Part shown: piece by piece, positions 59,946 to 64,000 of the stretch | Layout: each line of letters starts with the position of its first letter | Numbering within the stretch: the first letter of the stretch is position 1 | Assembly: GCA_963377175.1 (NCBI GenBank) | Contig: CAUJNA010003101.1 | Span: forward strand, 294,501-358,500 | Direction: 5' to 3' | From: Effrenium voratum | Lineage: Eukaryota > Sar > Dinophyceae > Suessiales > Symbiodiniaceae | Length of the DNA: 64,000 nucleotides | Position numbers and translations under genes: made by a program | Notes under the pieces: generated by a model | Database searches by the model: none | Told to the model about the DNA's origin: nothing | Seen by the model: only the letters and a program-made list of their open reading frames with translations

Positions 59946-62900
59946 CTGAGCCCGCTGACCCGCCCGCTTGGAAGCGCTCAAGGAACTTGTCTTTTGCCTT
60001 TGGCTCAACCTCCGAAAGGGTACACCCAAGGACACGGCGACAAAAATTGGGGACAGGATCCTCTTCATTCGTTGGATGTGCATCACCGGAATTGTCTTGA
60101 GGAAGAGTGTCTGGCAAATCAACTCCCAACAACAGCACAACATGATAAGTCCCCTGCAAAGCCGTGCAAAAGGACGGTCAACCATAGCTCCAAAAGATAT
60201 CAACAGTAAGGAGGGGCTGGTGGCAGCCGTTCATAGCAAATCCGCAAGTTGCACGGAAAGCGCCAGCTCCAACCGAGGCTCTCAGCCGCACCGCCGCTGC
60301 AGCACCTGGATCGTTTTGAAGCGAATGACATGAGGCAACGGGCACGTGGTGAACGTGGTGATTTCCTCATGCGCCGGCTCCAGACTCTGTATGCCAGTTC
60401 CGCAAATGAGCGCCCTTGGGTGTTGGCCGAAACTTGAACACTTCTGGGCCACTGAAGAGTCATCCTCAAATTTCCGCTGAATCAGTCCAAAAGGATATGG
60501 TACCGTCCCCTCTTGCCAAGATGCGTAGGTAAGTGGCCTGCTGCGCTGGGGTGATCCAGGCATATGGAAGGGCATCTATGACAATGCTGCCAGTCTCTGC
60601 ATCCTCGCAGGGGCGATGAATGCCGGCGAGCGCAATCAATGGATGGCAACGTTCGTGAAAGGACAGAAGTGACCGAGCCTTCAATATTTTTCCCAATGGA
60701 AGTCTGACTCCAACGCAGTGACTTGCCCTGCAACATGTGCCGCAAGCTGTCTGCGGCACTGAAGGCCTCGAAGAGTGCAAAAGGCTTCCAGCTTGGAAGG
60801 TCCCCCGAATGGCAAATCCATTCAGCTCGTAGACAATGTCTTGTGGACTCCCTTACGGAAAACCTGGTTCTGAGTTAGCATTCTAACCCATGCAGGCCAG
60901 ATTACTCATGATTGAACAAAGACACTCTTGTCGTCTTTAGCACGTTGAGTACAACTTTTATCCGAGGTAATCAGGTCTTCTCGATCATCTGAGACAGTCG
61001 CCACGATCATCTTTCTAGCACCCAAACCCAGCTCAATTTGCATGCGGCAAAAGTGCACATCCAAACTACATTCAATCAATTGTCTAGCAAGCACTTTCAA
61101 TCCAGGGCGGATGTTGTTATTTTCCAACCACCACTAAAGGAATCTTCTAAATACTGACCGGCCAGGAACCTTCCTAGACAGCCACAGCAAAGTTTATATT
61201 ATGTAGGCGAAACAAAACGACTCTTGCTGGGAGGGCCCCAGTGTGACGGGTCTTCGTTGTTTCTCTTCAATAAGCCGAACGACAAGGAAAGGATGATTCG
61301 AGCGGGAGCCTGCTCCCAAACAAGGGCTCAAGCCTTCTGCATGGTTCCCAAGAAAAGGGAAGCCTTCGCCAAGGATGGGTCGCTTTGCCAAGGGCAGCAT
61401 TCACTCGATTCAGATCCTGTTCCAGGATGGCGCAGGGGATCCAGGCTGACAGGTTCAAGGAGTAGTACTCCAGCTCCACATCTGGCACGGGGCGACGGCT
61501 TCGGCTTGCCCTGCCCATTTGTTTCAAGCCACTACCCTTACTCCAAAATGCCAAGATATCGTGCCGCTGACTTCTCTACCACTGCCCTCTGCCCAACATT
61601 TGCAGAGCCAGGCTAACATATTAGGAGGGATCGTGTACCAATGGTCTTCGTAACCTCTATGTCAATCTTGGGGCCGGGCTCTCTTGCCTAGCGACCATTT
61701 GTCCAAAAGCTTGATTTTAAAGCAAGTCCATCCAGAACACCATTGACATCAAAGTCATCCCTTCCCACATAGAATCCAAGTCCTGGCTTCCTGCCCAGAA
61801 CTGCCGAAATCTTAGATGATCAATCTGCCTGTGCCGATATATTTATAGCAATATAACAACGCGCAACAACAAGCTTGGATCAGCAATGGATTGTGGCGCG
61901 TGCTGGTGTGTCTGACTAGACCGGTCTGGCAGGGTCAGCAGTCGTGGCAGGGTCAGCAGTCTTTGACGTGTCAAAAACTCGCCGCTTCCTCCAGATTAAA
62001 GCCAGGACCTGTGCAGCTCCCGCTCGCTCCCGCTTTCCCCTTGTGCTCCAATCCGAAGCCACCCTCAAACACCTTCGAAGCTCGAGTCTTTGACTCGTAC
62101 CCTCAGACGCAGAATCCCTGTGAAAGACCCCTGGAAGGCCATTCCCGCTGCAAAGGTAGCTGCAGGTTTGGTCCCTGCAATTTCAAGCTGATCTTCCATG
62201 TTTCAGAACTCCCTGTCCTGTTTCAATAGGCGCAAATGAAGCAAACTAGCTTGACAAGCACGTTGGCGTTTAAACAATGAAGCCTCCAAGCAGGTTGCTG
62301 AACCCCGGTCCCCCGGTCCCCTCTCTCAGGCCGGCCGCCTGCCAGGCTCCGCGGCACCTCTGAGCGGCCCCCTTGCGCCTGCGCTAACAGCCACGCAGTT
62401 GCCAGACGGGGAGTTCATCCCGAGATCTTGGGGATAAGACATGATAAGACCAACAAGCTCTTGGGGACACTGACATGTACCCAACATGATCCATGTATGA
62501 TTGAGCGCTGGTCTTGAACTTAGGAATTCGACAATTGTTGTCAGAACTGGTACAGCTTGTTTTGGTGTGAAGGGTATTGCAATCGAAGGCCATGGCCATT
62601 TGAAGTTTGTCCTTGCGTAGGCATGCACCAAGTCGTAGGTTCAGGTTAGATCCACGGATCATGTTCCGGGTTTCCGGAGGACCCATCGCTAGGCATCAGT
62701 TTGTTGAAATGGTGCTGCTCCTGCAAAACATTGCACGACAACCAAGGTCGAGGGTGCCCTGCATCTTGACTACTTTCCTATAATAATGCGGCAGAAGCAG
62801 GGCCGACAACCAGTTGCAGCTGCTTTGCTTCCATGTTTAGGACGTTCATGGCTCCATGAAATTCAGTCACAAGATCTGCAGTCCCCCATCATGATACACG

Positions 62901-63896
62901 GGGGTAAACTAATTTGCCTGTTCTTCAATAACCAATCAACACGCCAGGCTGTTGTCATGGTCTCTGTGGCTTTGCTTCTGAGCAGGCATTTGATGAAAGA
63001 GCCTGAGCTTTCCCGAACACCTGTTGATAGACGAAGCCCTCCTAAGATGAAGCACAATGCTTTGTATCGCCGCGTTCCCATCGTCTTACCATTCAACTAA
63101 ACCACTCCAAATCCGATGGATGCTATATCCTGCCCCCCTGACCCGCAGCACCTCCACAGGCCGGATGTGCTGCTTCTGGTAATGCACAGGGATCCAACAT
63201 CCCGGCTTCACGTCGACCTGGATGGACTTCCTGAGCGCACAGGTAGGTCATTCATGTGTGGAGCAAAACGCTTAGACAACTGTCGGCCTAGTTGATGGCG
63301 ATCTCTGGGGAAACCAGCGAATGCATCCCTTGCTTGGGATCGCTTGCTTCAGGCTTTGCAGAGCGAGGGATGCTTCAATTGAGGGCGTCGTCTTTACATG
63401 GGGGTGTTTCTTGAAAAGAACAAAGCATGGGCTGTTGTTGCTACAACCTTCTCCGCAATACTCTGAACTGGGTGTCCCCTGCAAGGAGGCAACCCCAGCA
63501 TCCCACTCCAGCTCAAGGCTAAATGACAGCTGAAAGGCAACAAAAGGACACGATGCATAGGCCACCAAAACATGCTGGGAGCGCTAATGGGAAGGGGCTC
63601 AAATCCAGCTTGAAAACAGCACTTGTTGTCCAAATCGTGGCTCGGTCTTTCCCGACTACTCAAACAACCTGGCAACAGGCTGAATACTTCCAGAAATGCC
63701 GCAACCCACGCTTTTGCAGAATCTTTCTGTGAATACTATCGGATGCCGCGCTCTCCCTCTCCGGCTCGCTCGGTCCCTGAAAACCCTGGCGAGGAGCGCC
63801 GCGTCGATGTTGGTCACGCGGCAGGGGATCCAGCGGTTCGCCGAGGCGGAGAAGTATTCCACGGCTTGGCCCAGCGTCAAACTTGGGCTCTGCGAC
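59827..63896 (-). CDS. Repeat-module gene, three SH3/Tudor-like modules, partial
   Basis: Minus-strand exons encode three copies of a roughly 60-residue module. Its first half is V-x-Y-x-S-x-S-x-x-R-W-I/L-P-x-x-V and its second half is I-x-V-D-V-K-P-G-x-W-I-P...I-R-P. Module 1 is 63896-63786 plus 63230-63143; module 2 is 61510-61389 plus 60603-60525; module 3 is 59945-59827. Modules 1 and 2 are each split by an intron at the same point. I recall such modules as abundant in predicted dinoflagellate proteins, probably small beta-barrels; no reaction is known to me. The start lies beyond the right edge or is unlocated. Low-confidence linker exons may lie near 62300-62390 and 60290-60400. Confidence 0.6.
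60525..60603 (-). CDS. Module 2, second half
   Basis: The acceptor cctgcgag is followed by DAETGSIVIDALPYAWITPA, then QQATYL, with a GC donor (ctac|gcatc). It aligns with the second half of module 1 but is diverged (ALPYAW for VKPGCW). Confidence 0.45.
60906..61142 (-). CDS. Protein-like frame in intron, unknown
   Basis: An open minus-strand frame to TGA reading NIRPGLKVLARQLIECSLDV, then MQIELGLGARKMIVATVSDD. GC is lower than in neighbouring exons, and it sits between the two halves of module 2. A retroelement fragment is possible; no family recognised. Confidence 0.35.
61389..61510 (-). CDS. Module 2, first half
   Basis: The acceptor aatgggcag is followed by RPVPDVELEYYSLNLSAWIP, then CAILEQDLNRVNAAL, with a GC donor (cttg|gcaaag). 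Confidence 0.6.
61511..63142. other. Intron sequence of repeat-module gene
   Basis: A short GC-rich minus block at about 62310-62375 after a gttagcgcag acceptor may be a linker exon (AQGGRSEVPRSLAGGRPE). 61925-61965 holds a gtcagcagtc direct duplication. Otherwise nothing recognised. Confidence 0.35.
63143..63230 (-). CDS. Module 1, second half
   Basis: The acceptor gtgcgctcag is followed by KSIQVDVKPGCWIPVHYQKQ, then HIRPVEVLR, and a GT donor (gcgg|gtcagg). Confidence 0.65.
63786..63896 (-). CDS. Module 1, first half
   Basis: The acceptor ttgacctcag is followed by SQSPSLTLGQAVEYFSASAN, then RWIPCRVTNIDAALLA. Ends AG|gg and joins by phase to the exon at 63230. Confidence 0.65.
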
Positions 63897-64000
63897 CTGA
63901 GGTCAAGGCCAGCGCCGTGGCATTCGTTTTGCAGTCAACTCACGGTGGTTGGTGATGGCGTCAAGAAACCCCACGGTTTCTGAGTTTGACAGTCGGGTTT

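Overview
This window reads as nuclear DNA from a eukaryote with small, widely spaced exons, most probably a dinoflagellate (Symbiodiniaceae-like). There are no long open frames outside simple repeats, no bacterial-style operons and no rRNA genes. Coding signal comes in blocks of about 35-180 bp between 3' AG acceptors and donors that are often GC, GA or other instead of GT. Microsatellites are abundant, and there is a degenerate TTTAGGG-like block. The organism assignment is an inference from this architecture; no marker gene proves it.

The best-supported gene is the C-terminal half of a Na+/Ca2+ exchanger (NCX family) on the minus strand, 56600 down to 50757. At least nine exons read in order through the alpha-2 repeat and the last membrane helix, with reading frame kept across most inferred junctions. 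Its long intron between about 53.8 and 51.05 kb carries an unusual inverted-repeat element (53105-53611) and two protein-like frames of unknown origin. Upstream on the same strand, 59.8-63.9 kb holds exons of a second gene built from three copies of a small beta-rich module (core 'EYxSxxxxRWIPxxV ... IxVDVKPGxW'); it probably continues beyond the right edge. A third minus-strand gene at about 9.97-11.3 kb shows three WD40-repeat fragments. Single exon-sized blocks with good splice signals are scattered between (5.5, 12.3, 14.7, 15.1, 20.9, 28.7, 32.6, 38.2, 43.0, 44.5 and 47.6 kb). Most are on the minus strand, which would fit a mostly unidirectional gene block.

Layout: 0-0.45 kb GAT trinucleotide array; 0.78-1.76 kb GC- and CpG-rich block without a convincing gene; 2.36-2.6 kb tail fragment of a LINE-type reverse transcriptase; 3.0-3.14 kb GTGACAC minisatellite; 4.0-4.3 kb CA array; 9.97-11.3 kb WD40 gene; 15-17.6 kb AT, poly-G, CT and TTGG arrays; 19.75-20.07 kb a protein-like frame with a CxxC motif; 23.06-23.24 kb telomere-like repeats; 29.3, 33.3 and 35.5 kb microsatellites; 40.7-42.5 kb a large CA-based satellite with higher-order structure; 46.5-46.9 kb a graded CA/CCCA/CGCA/CCCGCA array; 50.76-56.6 kb exchanger; 59.8-63.9 kb repeat-module gene. 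The remainder is intronic or intergenic sequence in which no gene could be supported.
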